The position numbers and the translations under genes were made by a program. Source: Fen-999 sp044220545 (GTDB lineage Bacteria; Pseudomonadota; Gammaproteobacteria; Burkholderiales; Rhodocyclaceae). From it: 64,000 nucleotides of DNA. The DNA is taken from the NCBI GenBank assembly GCA_044220545.1, contig JBGAQX010000006.1, positions 55,031 to 119,030 on the forward strand. The letters are read 5' to 3'. The notes under the pieces are model-generated. The model saw only the letters and a list, made by a program, of their open reading frames with translations, did no database searches and was not told the DNA's origin. Every line of letters begins with the position of its first letter. Within the stretch, counting starts at the first letter, position 1. Below are positions 16,380 through 28,624 of this stretch, piece after piece.

Positions 16380-17162
16380 TTATATGGTGACGAGCTGGGC
16401 GGGGCCGTGGGCGCGTTCGGCCAGCCAGCCGAGCCCGAGTGCCGGCAGGGCGGCACGCAGGTGCTCGGGACGGGCCGTCGCCAGCAGTTCCAACCTGGCC
16501 GCGCCACCCGCCTCGCCGGCCAGGCGCCGAACCTGCCGCGCCACGGCTTCGGCGACATCGACCAGTTCGGCGCGGCCGTCGACCAGAGGTCGGAGCAGAT
16601 GCGCAAGAAACGAATAGTGCGTGCAGCCAAGCACCAGGCGGTCGGCCCCGGCCGCCAGCAGCGGCGCCACCTTTTGCGCGATGTCGGCGGTGAACTCGGG
16701 CCCGTCGAGCTGTCGCGTTTCCACCCGCGTCGCCCAGCCCGGGCAGGCTTCAACGTCGACGGCGACATGCGCCGCGTGATCCCGGATGAGACGCCGCAGG
16801 CGTTCGCTGCGCGCGGTGGCGACCGTTGCCAGAACGGCGATGCGCCCGGTTCGCGAGGTGGCGGCGGCCGGCTTCACGCCGGGCTCGATACCGACCACGG
16901 CGATTCCTGGATGCTGTTGGCGAAGTTCCAGGACGGCCGCCGCCGTGGCGGTATTGCAGGCGACCACCAGCAGCCGGCAGCCGCGCGTGGCGAGGTGATG
17001 GCCGATGGTCAGGACCCGCCCACGAATGAAATCGTCATTCTTGTCGCCGTACGGCATGTGGGCCGTGTCGGCAAGGTAGGCGAGGTCGGCGCGCGGCAGG
17101 ACCCGGGCGATGGCGGCCAGCACCGACAGGCCGCCGAGGCCGGAGTCGAACACGCCGATCAT
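16380..17162 (-). CDS. murI: Glutamate racemase
   Basis: Makes D-glutamate for peptidoglycan. The 260-residue protein starts with IGVFDSGLGGLSV and has the two catalytic cysteine motifs, VVACNTATA near residue 69 and LVLGCTHYSFL near residue 180. Length is typical. Stop lies 7 bp before the ATPase gene, and the upstream metzincin-like gene ends in the opposite sense of distance 25 bp away on the same strand. Confidence 0.95.
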   Translation of the reverse strand: MIGVFDSGLGGLSVLAAIARVLPRADLAYLADTAHMPYGDKNDDFIRGRVLTIGHHLATRGCRLLVVACNTATAAAVLELRQQHPGIAVVGIEPGVKPAAATSRTGRIAVLATVATARSERLRRLIRDHAAHVAVDVEACPGWATRVETRQLDGPEFTADIAQKVAPLLAAGADRLVLGCTHYSFLAHLLRPLVDGRAELVDVAEAVARQVRRLAGEAGGAARLELLATARPEHLRAALPALGLGWLAERAHGPAQLVTI

Positions 17163-17187
17163 GGGTGGCGCGCCGGTATGGGGCCGA

Positions 17188-17958
17188 TCATTGCGCGGCC
17201 CAGCCGATCTCGGCGGCCGTGGCGTTGCCGATCAGGGTCTGTGCCAGGCTTTCCGGTATCTCGGCGCGATCATTGGCGACGGGAATGCGCCCGCCCATGA
17301 TTTCCGCGAAGGACTGTGGATGGCGCGGCGAACGATCCGGCTCGGCATAGCCATCGGGAAAGTGCGGCAGGCCGGTGGCGAGGTCGTACTTGTCGGTGGC
17401 GCCCAGCGTGTGAAGCAGTTCGTGGCTGATCACTACCGCGTTGGATCCCGCCATGGCGGGGGTGGCGAAGGCGTTGATCCGGCCGATCATGCCCTGCCGG
17501 ATGCCCACCGAGTGGGGCAGACTGGCATGGGTGGTCGCGTCGAAGAAGAGAACGAACAACCGCACGTGCGGCTTCGGGCCCGTCACGGCGCCGTGGCGCC
17601 AGGCCCAGAAGCGCATATCGAGGCTCCAGAGCAGGTTGTCCAGGGCGCCGCCGCCGCGCGGCGGTTGCGGCGGCAAGGCCGTGACCGCCGGCGCGAGCGT
17701 GATCTCGACGGGGTGGTGGATGGACCGGCCGTGGCGCCTTGCCTCATCGTCGAAGAATTGCTCGATGGACTTGAAGGCGTCCGGTTCCAGAGCGCGTAAA
17801 TAGTCCGCCGTTGCCGCGCCGCCGTCGCCGTTGATGGGGTAGATGGTCACGCGCAGCGGAATTTGCCAGGATACGGTCCGCGCGCGAGCCAGCCACGCTT
17901 CCTGGGCGACGGTGGCCAGAATCAGCAGCAGGATGGCGATGCGCAGGAACTTGAACAT
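17188..17958 (-). CDS. Membrane-anchored metzincin-like zinc protease, uncharacterised
   Basis: 256 residues with an uncleaved or signal-like N-terminal helix (about 4-19), the rest extracytoplasmic. The sequence HELLHTLGATD (179-189) fits the metzincin zinc pattern HExxHxxGxxH/D, with Asp as third ligand, and SFAEIMGGR near residue 221 resembles a Met-turn. These features suggest an active zinc peptidase; substrate unknown. It lies upstream of murI on the same strand, 25 bp apart, so a cell-wall link is possible but not shown. Confidence 0.65.
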   Translation of the reverse strand: MFKFLRIAILLLILATVAQEAWLARARTVSWQIPLRVTIYPINGDGGAATADYLRALEPDAFKSIEQFFDDEARRHGRSIHHPVEITLAPAVTALPPQPPRGGGALDNLLWSLDMRFWAWRHGAVTGPKPHVRLFVLFFDATTHASLPHSVGIRQGMIGRINAFATPAMAGSNAVVISHELLHTLGATDKYDLATGLPHFPDGYAEPDRSPRHPQSFAEIMGGRIPVANDRAEIPESLAQTLIGNATAAEIGWAAQ

Positions 17959-18131
17959 TGGCTGGAGTCGATCGGCAAGCGGCCCATTCTACCGGCCGGG
18001 CAACTGGCGTGCGCGGGCGTGCGTTGACACCGGCATAGGCGTGGCGTATACGTACCCGTCCGTCCGGCGGGGGGCGGACAACACCAAGCGGGGGATATGC
18101 CGGCGGCGGGGAGCCGGCATGCGACAGCACA

Positions 18132-22415
<4,284 letters not shown>

Positions 22416-22430
22416 ACAAGGACTGCTCCC

Positions 22431-23504
22431 GTGACCAATCTGCTGGCCAAACAATGCGTCCTGGTGGTCGACGACGTGGCCGAAAACATCGAACTGCTCA
22501 GCCGTGTATTGGGTGACGAATACCGGGTACGCGTGGCGACCAACGGCGAAAAGGCGCTGAAGATCGTCTATTCCGACGAGCCCCCCGATCTTGTTCTGCT
22601 CGACATCATGATGCCCGGCATGTCAGGTTACGATATCTGCCGCAAGATCATGGCGAACCCCGATCGCCGGCGCATTCCGATCATTTTCGTTACCGCGATG
22701 AGCACTGTGGCGGACGAACGCCTCGGTTTCGAGATCGGGGCGGTCGACTACATCCATAAGCCGATCAGCCCGCCGCTGGTACGCGCGCGTGTCCGCACTC
22801 ACCTGGCCTTGTACGACCAGACGCGGGAACTTGAGAGCATGGTCCGCCAGCGGACCCGGGAGTTGTTGAAGACGCGCCAGCAGATCATTCGCCGCCTCGG
22901 TCGCGCGGCCGAATACAAGGACAACGATACCGGCAACCATGTCGTGCGCATGGCTCACTACGCGTCGCTGATCGCGCGCGCCAGCGGCATGGGGCCGGAG
23001 GCGGCGGACGTGATTCTGCAAACGGCGCCGATGCACGACATCGGCAAGATCGGCATTCCGGACGCCGTGCTGCTGAAGCCGGGCCCGCTGGATGCGGCGG
23101 AATGGGAGGTCATGCGGCGTCATCCGGCGATGGGCGCCGAGATCATCGGCTGTCACGACAACCGACTGCTCGATACCGCCAGAACGATCGCCCTGACGCA
23201 CCATGAGCGCTGGGACGGCAACGGCTATCCGCGGCAACTGAAAGGCGACGACATCCCTGTCGAAGGCCGCATCGTCGCCATCGCCGACGTATTCGACGCC
23301 CTGATCTCTACCCGCCCCTACAAAGCGGCCTACGCGGTGGACCAGTCGCTGGCGATCATGGACAGCGAGACCGGACACCGCTTCGAACCACGGTTGATGA
23401 CCGCCTTCCGCGAAGTATTGCCCGAGATTCTCCACATACATACGGTCTACGCGGACGAAAACGGGGCGCTGACCGATCTCGAGGTTGCGCGCGACGACCT
23501 GTGA
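22431..23504 (+). CDS. Response regulator with HD-GYP c-di-GMP phosphodiesterase
   Basis: 357-residue RpfG-like protein. The N-terminal receiver has the phospho-Asp in DLVLLDIMMPG and a KPI lysine; a coiled linker (TRELESMVRQRTRELL) joins it to an HD-GYP domain with HD in MHDIGKIGIPD, HHE in LTHHERWDGNGYP and the GYP triplet. It is expected to hydrolyse c-di-GMP when phosphorylated. It is 15 bp after the hybrid kinase gene, so the pair likely forms one signalling pathway linking an external signal to c-di-GMP. Confidence 0.92.
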   Translation: MTNLLAKQCVLVVDDVAENIELLSRVLGDEYRVRVATNGEKALKIVYSDEPPDLVLLDIMMPGMSGYDICRKIMANPDRRRIPIIFVTAMSTVADERLGFEIGAVDYIHKPISPPLVRARVRTHLALYDQTRELESMVRQRTRELLKTRQQIIRRLGRAAEYKDNDTGNHVVRMAHYASLIARASGMGPEAADVILQTAPMHDIGKIGIPDAVLLKPGPLDAAEWEVMRRHPAMGAEIIGCHDNRLLDTARTIALTHHERWDGNGYPRQLKGDDIPVEGRIVAIADVFDALISTRPYKAAYAVDQSLAIMDSETGHRFEPRLMTAFREVLPEILHIHTVYADENGALTDLEVARDDL

Positions 23505-23514
23505 TGCCCGGCGG

Positions 23515-25035
23515 TCAGCCGACCTGCCCGGCCATCTTGTGGATCCTGACGCGCCACTCCCTCGGCCCGGTTTCGTGCACCGAGGTTCCCGTGGAATCGA
23601 CCGCCACCGTGACCGGCATGTCCTTCACTTCGAACTCGTAGATCGCTTCCATGCCCAGATCGGCGAAGCCGACCACCCTGGCCGCCTTGATCGCCTTCGA
23701 GACAAGGTAGGCGGCGCCGCCAACGGCCATCAGATAGGCCGACTTGTTGTCGCGGATGGCCTCGATGGCGACCGGGCCGCGCTCGGACTTGCCGATCATG
23801 GCGATCAGGCCGGTCTTCTCAAGCATCATGCGGGTGAACTTGTCCATGCGCGTGGCCGTCGTCGGACCGGCGGGGCCGACCACTTCCTCGCGCACCGGGT
23901 CCACCGGCCCGACGTAGTAGATGACCCGGTTGGTGAAATCCACCGGCAATGGTTCGCCCTTCGCCAGCAGGTCGGCGATGCGCTTGTGGGCGGCGTCGCG
24001 GCCGGTCAGCATCTTGCCGTTGAGCAACAGCTTCTGGCCCGGCTGCCAGGCGGCGACCTGGTCCCGGGTCAGCGTGTTCAGGTCGACCCGGGTGGCGACG
24101 CTGGCGTCCGCCTGCCAGGTCACCTGGGGCCAGTCTTCTAGCCGGGGCGGTTCCAGTTTCGCCGGCCCGGAACCGTCGAGGTGGAAATGCACGTGGCGGG
24201 TGGCGGCGCAGTTGGGGATCAGCGCCACCGGCAGGTTGGCGGCGTGGGTCGGGTAGTCGAGCACCTTGACGTCGAGCACCGTGGTCAGGCCACCCAGGCC
24301 CTGGGCGCCGATGCCGAGCGCATTGACCTTCTCATAGAGTTCCAGGCGCAGTTCCTCGGCCCGGTTGCGGGCGCCGCGCGCCTTCAGTTCCTGGATGTCC
24401 ACCGGCGCCATGATGGCTTCCTTGGCCAGCAGCATGGCCTTTTCCGGCGTGCCGCCGATGCCGATGCCGAGGATGCCCGGCGGGCACCAGCCGGCGCCCA
24501 TGGTCGGCACGGTCTTAAGCACCCATTCGACCAGGTCGTCGGATGGATTGAGCATGGCGAACTTCGCCTTGGCCTCCGAGCCGCCGCCCTTGGCCGCGCA
24601 AATCACTTCGACGTGGTCGCCGGGAACGATCTCGTAGTGCACCACGGCCGGCGTATTGTCCTTCGTGTTGGCGCGCTTGCCGGCCGGGTCGGCCAGCACC
24701 GAGGCGCGCAGCTTGTTGTCGGAGTGGTTGTAGGCCTGGCGCACGCCCTCATTGACCATTTCCTGGACGCCCAGATTGGCGTCCCAGCGCACGTTCATGC
24801 CCACCTTGAGGAACACCAGCGCAATCCCCGTGTCCTGGCAAATCGGCCGATGGCCCTCGGCGCACAGGCGCGAGTTGGTCAGGATCTGGGCGATGGCGTC
24901 CTTGGCCGCCGGACTTTCCTCGCGCTCGTAGGCGGCGCCCAGCGCCTGGATGTAGTCGAGCGGATGGTAGTAGCTGATGTACTGGAAGGCATCGGCGATG
25001 GAGGCGATGAAGTCCTCCTGGCGAATGGTGGTCAT
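23515..25035 (-). CDS. fumA: Fumarate hydratase, class I (iron-sulfur)
   Basis: TCA-cycle enzyme interconverting fumarate and malate with a [4Fe-4S] cluster. The 506-residue single chain joins the alpha region (HRPICQDTGI with C66) and the beta region (KSERGPVAIEAIRDNKSAYL). Candidate cluster cysteines are C66, one in GWCPPGILG and one in PNCAATRHVHF. The start at 25035 follows an AGAGGAAC site; the longer open frame upstream is not homologous. It is cotranscribed with, or downstream of, the UPF0114 gene. Confidence 0.94.
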   Translation of the reverse strand: MTTIRQEDFIASIADAFQYISYYHPLDYIQALGAAYEREESPAAKDAIAQILTNSRLCAEGHRPICQDTGIALVFLKVGMNVRWDANLGVQEMVNEGVRQAYNHSDNKLRASVLADPAGKRANTKDNTPAVVHYEIVPGDHVEVICAAKGGGSEAKAKFAMLNPSDDLVEWVLKTVPTMGAGWCPPGILGIGIGGTPEKAMLLAKEAIMAPVDIQELKARGARNRAEELRLELYEKVNALGIGAQGLGGLTTVLDVKVLDYPTHAANLPVALIPNCAATRHVHFHLDGSGPAKLEPPRLEDWPQVTWQADASVATRVDLNTLTRDQVAAWQPGQKLLLNGKMLTGRDAAHKRIADLLAKGEPLPVDFTNRVIYYVGPVDPVREEVVGPAGPTTATRMDKFTRMMLEKTGLIAMIGKSERGPVAIEAIRDNKSAYLMAVGGAAYLVSKAIKAARVVGFADLGMEAIYEFEVKDMPVTVAVDSTGTSVHETGPREWRVRIHKMAGQVG

Positions 25036-25061
25036 GGTTCCCTCTGGTGTTATTTGTCTGA

Positions 25062-25589
25062 TCAGTGCGGTGCGTGCTTGCTCATCACGAGCGTGCCGGT
25101 GGTGATCTTGTCGGTCCAGGCAATGGCGAGCGCCGAAAGCAGGAAGGATACGTGTATGACCACCTGGGCGATGATCACGCGGTCGGCCAACTGGTCGGCG
25201 TTGATGAAGGTCTTCAGCAGGTGGATCGAGGAAATGCCGATCAACGCCATGGCCAGCTTGACCTTGAGCACGCCGGCATTGACGTGGGACAGCCATTCCG
25301 GCTGGTCCGGGTGGTTGTCCAGGTCCAGGCGGGAGACGAAGGTTTCATAGCCGCCGATGATGACCATGATCAGCAGGTTGGCGATCATCACCACGTCGAT
25401 CAGGCCCAGGACGATCAGCATGACCTCGTTTTCCGTCAGGCTGCCCACCTTGGTTATCAGGTGGATCAACTCGTGCATGAACTGGTAGACATAGACGCCC
25501 TGGGCGGCGATCAGGCCGAGGTAGAGCGGGGCCTGAAGCCAGCGGCTCCAGAAGATGAAACCTTCCATCGCCTTGACTGATTTTTCCAT
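25062..25589 (-). CDS. UPF0114 (YqhA-like, TIGR00645) membrane protein
   Basis: 175-residue inner-membrane protein with four hydrophobic segments. Family landmarks are FIFWSRWLQAPLYLGL near the N terminus, LIDVVMIANLLIMVIIGGYETFVSRLD in the middle and VKLAMALIGISSIHLLKTFI. The start at 25589 gives the family N terminus; the frame upstream is rejected. Role undefined in the family. Divergent from acs over 196 bp. Confidence 0.88.
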   Translation of the reverse strand: MEKSVKAMEGFIFWSRWLQAPLYLGLIAAQGVYVYQFMHELIHLITKVGSLTENEVMLIVLGLIDVVMIANLLIMVIIGGYETFVSRLDLDNHPDQPEWLSHVNAGVLKVKLAMALIGISSIHLLKTFINADQLADRVIIAQVVIHVSFLLSALAIAWTDKITTGTLVMSKHAPH

Positions 25590-25785
25590 GCGAAATACTC
25601 CGTTGACAGGTGCGCCGATTCTATCATTCGGTGTCGGCTTACCCTGTCGTAACAAGGGTTTGCCGGCACAGTAAGTGCCTCGTAAGACTAATGGACTCTA
25701 ATGGCCTAGAATCGTCAGCCCCAAGTCCACAGTGTGGCCGGGAGTTCAGTCCCGAATCATGAAACGCGAGAGGAGAGGAAATAAT

Positions 25786-27771
25786 ATGTCGTCTGGTATC
25801 GAATCCGTACTCACCGAAAACCGCATCTTCGAGCCGTCCGCCGAGACCGTCGCAAAAGCCACGGTGTCCGGCATGGCCGCCTACCAAGCGCTGTGCAAGG
25901 AGGCCGAGCAGGACTACGCCGGTTACTGGGGGCGTCTGGCCAAGGAGCATCTGGCCTGGAAGCAGCCCTTCACCAAAGCGCTCGACGAGTCGAATGCCCC
26001 GTTCTACAAGTGGTTTGCCGACGGCAAGCTGAACGTCTCCTACAACTGCCTGGACAAGAACGTCGAGGCCGGCCTGGGCGACAAGGTCGCCATCATCTTC
26101 GAAGCCGATGACGGCTCGGTGACCAAGGTCACCTACAAGGAAATGCTGGCCAAGGTGGCCAAGTTCGCCAACGCGCTCAAGGCCCAGGGCGTCAAGAAGG
26201 GCGACCGCGTCCTGATCTACCTGGCCATGTCCGTCGAAGGCGTGGCCGCCATGCAGGCCTGCGCCCGCATCGGTGCCATCCACTCGGTGGTCTTCGGCGG
26301 CTTCTCCGCCAAGTCGCTGGAAGAACGCATCCTGGATGCCGGCGCTGTCGCCGTCATCACCGCCGACGAGCAGTGCCGCGGTGGCAAGAGCATCCCCTTG
26401 AAGCCGGCGGTCGACGAGGCGCTGACGCTGGCCACCGGCCATCAGGTCAAGTCGGTCGTCGTCGTCAAGCGTACCGGCGGCCCGTGCAACATGGTCGCCG
26501 GCCGCGATGTCTGGTACCACGAAATCGTCGCCAACGAGTCCGAGAACTGCGAGCCCGAGTGGGTCGATGCCGAGCATCCGCTGTTCCTGCTCTACACCTC
26601 CGGCTCGACCGGCAAGCCGAAGGGCGTCCAGCACAGCACTGGCGGCTACCTGCTGCATGCCGTGCTGACCATGAAATGGACCTTCGACATCAAGGCGGAC
26701 GATGTCTTCTGGTGCACCGCCGACATCGGCTGGGTGACCGGTCACACCTACATCACCTACGGCCCGCTCGCTTGCGGCGCCACCGAGATCGTCTTCGAGA
26801 GCGTGCCCACCTATCCCGATGCCGGCCGCTTCTGGCGGATGATTCAGGATCACAAGGTCAGCGTCTTCTACACCGCGCCGACCGCCATCCGCTCTCTGAT
26901 CAAGGCCAATGAAGGCACGCCGGCCACGCATCCCCGCAACTACAACCTCACCTCCCTGCGCATCCTCGGCTCGGTTGGCGAGCCGATCAATCCGGAAGCC
27001 TGGATGTGGTACTACAACAATGTCGGCGGCGGTCGCTGCCCGATCGTCGATACCTTCTGGCAAACCGAGACCGGTGGCCACATGATCACGCCGCTGCCGG
27101 GCGTCACGCCGCTGGTGCCGGGTTCCTGCACGCTGCCCTTCCCGGGCATCCAGGCCGCCATCGTCGACGAGACGGGCAACGACGTCGAGTGGGGCAAGGG
27201 TGGCTTCCTGGTGGTCAAGAAGCCCTGGCCGTCGATGATCCGCACCATCTGGGGCGACCCCGAGCGCTACAAGAAGTCCTACTACCCGGTCGATTTCGGC
27301 GGCACGCTCTATCTCGCCGGCGACGGCGCGGTGCGCGATGCCAAGACCGGCTACTTCACCATCATGGGTCGCATCGACGACGTGCTCAACGTCTCCGGTC
27401 ATCGCATGGGCACGATGGAAATCGAGTCCGCGCTGGTGTCGAACCCGATGGTGGCGGAAGCCGCCGTGGTCGGCCGTCCCGACGACCTGACCGGCGAGGC
27501 GATCTGTGCCTTCGTCGTGCTCAAGCAGGCCCGCCCCAACGCCGAGGAAGCCAAGAAGATCGCCAACGAGCTGCGCAACTGGGTGGGCAAGGAAATCGGC
27601 CCGATCGCCAAGCCCAAGGACATCCGGTTCGGCGAGAACCTGCCCAAGACCCGCTCCGGCAAGATCATGCGCCGACTGCTGCGTTCGCTGGCCAAGGGCG
27701 AGGACATCACGCAGGACGTGTCGACCCTCGAGAATCCGGGCATCCTCGATCAGCTCAAGCAGACCTCCTGA
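25786..27771 (+). CDS. acs: Acetyl-CoA synthetase
   Basis: AMP-forming acetate-CoA ligase of 661 residues. AMP-binding motifs are present: YTSGSTGKPKG (P-loop), TFWQTETGGHMI and the C-terminal PKTRSGKIMRR with the lysine normally acetylated for control. The ATG at 25786 follows AGGAGAGG; upstream frame codons are non-homologous. A strong terminator ends the transcript. Acetate activation fits the SLC5/CbrA-type and DUF294 genes found later in the window. Confidence 0.97.
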   Translation: MSSGIESVLTENRIFEPSAETVAKATVSGMAAYQALCKEAEQDYAGYWGRLAKEHLAWKQPFTKALDESNAPFYKWFADGKLNVSYNCLDKNVEAGLGDKVAIIFEADDGSVTKVTYKEMLAKVAKFANALKAQGVKKGDRVLIYLAMSVEGVAAMQACARIGAIHSVVFGGFSAKSLEERILDAGAVAVITADEQCRGGKSIPLKPAVDEALTLATGHQVKSVVVVKRTGGPCNMVAGRDVWYHEIVANESENCEPEWVDAEHPLFLLYTSGSTGKPKGVQHSTGGYLLHAVLTMKWTFDIKADDVFWCTADIGWVTGHTYITYGPLACGATEIVFESVPTYPDAGRFWRMIQDHKVSVFYTAPTAIRSLIKANEGTPATHPRNYNLTSLRILGSVGEPINPEAWMWYYNNVGGGRCPIVDTFWQTETGGHMITPLPGVTPLVPGSCTLPFPGIQAAIVDETGNDVEWGKGGFLVVKKPWPSMIRTIWGDPERYKKSYYPVDFGGTLYLAGDGAVRDAKTGYFTIMGRIDDVLNVSGHRMGTMEIESALVSNPMVAEAAVVGRPDDLTGEAICAFVVLKQARPNAEEAKKIANELRNWVGKEIGPIAKPKDIRFGENLPKTRSGKIMRRLLRSLAKGEDITQDVSTLENPGILDQLKQTS

Positions 27772-27790
27772 GTCGATATTCGGTCACGGG

Positions 27791-27816
27791 AAAAGGGCGC
27801 TTCGGCGCCCTTTTTT
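27791..27816 (+). terminator. Rho-independent terminator after acs
   Basis: Stem AAGGGCGC (27793-27800) / GCGCCCTT (27805-27812) around a TTCG tetraloop, followed by a six-T run (27811-27816), 20 bp after the acs stop. Classic intrinsic terminator. Confidence 0.93.
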
Positions 27817-27847
27817 CGTACCCGATGTCGGGTCCCCGACCTCGGCA

Positions 27848-28267
27848 CTATCTGCCGATCAACGGGACGGCCTGAGCCGGCGTGACGATGGGGATGCCTT
27901 GGTACTGGCCGCCCAGGGTTAGCAGATGCCTATCTCCGGAGACGATCAACTCGGCATTTGCCGCCAAGGCACAGGCGAGCACCTGATCATCGTCGGCGTC
28001 ATCGGGCACCACGCGCGGCACGGCGGCAGGCTGCACCACGATGGCCACGTTTAGATAGCGGTCAAGCAGTTCGTCCAGCGTCAAACCGCTGCGGATGACG
28101 GGACGGGAGAGCTTCGGTGTGTTGAGAGTCGCTGCCAGTTCGGCCAGCAGTACCGGGCTGGTATAGAGCGTCACCTGACCGAGTGCGGCGGCCTCCAGCA
28201 AGCGCCCGGGATTGCCCAGCCACAACAGCCCCGACACCACCACATTGGTGTCAGTGACCAGCCGCAC
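27848..28267 (-). CDS. PIN-domain putative toxin (VapC-like)
   Basis: 139-residue PIN nuclease-type protein. Acidic residues expected at the metal site are visible: TDTNV near the N terminus (D6, D8? pair region), E in LLAELAATL, and DDADDDQVLACAL. The last strand ends NAELIVSGDRHLL, which matches the PIN_3 putative toxin subgroup. It overlaps the upstream antitoxin gene by 17 bp. Expected to cleave RNA unless bound by the partner; the target is unknown. Confidence 0.85.
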   Translation of the reverse strand: MRLVTDTNVVVSGLLWLGNPGRLLEAAALGQVTLYTSPVLLAELAATLNTPKLSRPVIRSGLTLDELLDRYLNVAIVVQPAAVPRVVPDDADDDQVLACALAANAELIVSGDRHLLTLGGQYQGIPIVTPAQAVPLIGR

Positions 28268-28505
28268 CCGCCGCCTTTCGAGCTGCGCGGACGGCGGCCA
28301 CTTCCTCGGCGATTTCTTCTTCGGTCAGCGGCGGCACATTTGCCTCGCGCAGCCGTGCCATCGCATCGAGCAGGCGCTTGCCGGCCTCGCGCCGCACCGC
28401 TTCCTCGATCAAGCCGGCGATGGCCTGATCTGAGAGCAGTCCCGCCCGTTGTGCCTCCAGTGCCACTTGGTCAGGCAGATTTAGCTTCAGGTCCAAAGTC
28501 GTCAT
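28251..28505 (-). CDS. Putative antitoxin of the PIN module
   Basis: 84 residues, highly charged, with an N-terminal strand (MTTLDLKLNLPDQ) then helices, including an E/R-rich C-terminal tail of the kind that neutralises PIN toxins. It is the first gene of the pair and overlaps the toxin gene, the usual antitoxin-first arrangement. Specific antitoxin family not recognised. Confidence 0.75.
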   Translation of the reverse strand: MTTLDLKLNLPDQVALEAQRAGLLSDQAIAGLIEEAVRREAGKRLLDAMARLREANVPPLTEEEIAEEVAAVRAARKAAGAAGH

Positions 28506-28624
28506 GAGTCGATTCCTTTACATCGAACGATCCGAGCCGCTCAATGTTTGTCATGTTACCGGACTCTCCAATCAAAGCCCACCGAGCGGGTCCGAAGGAC
28601 ATCCGGTTCGCCGGATCCGGCTGG

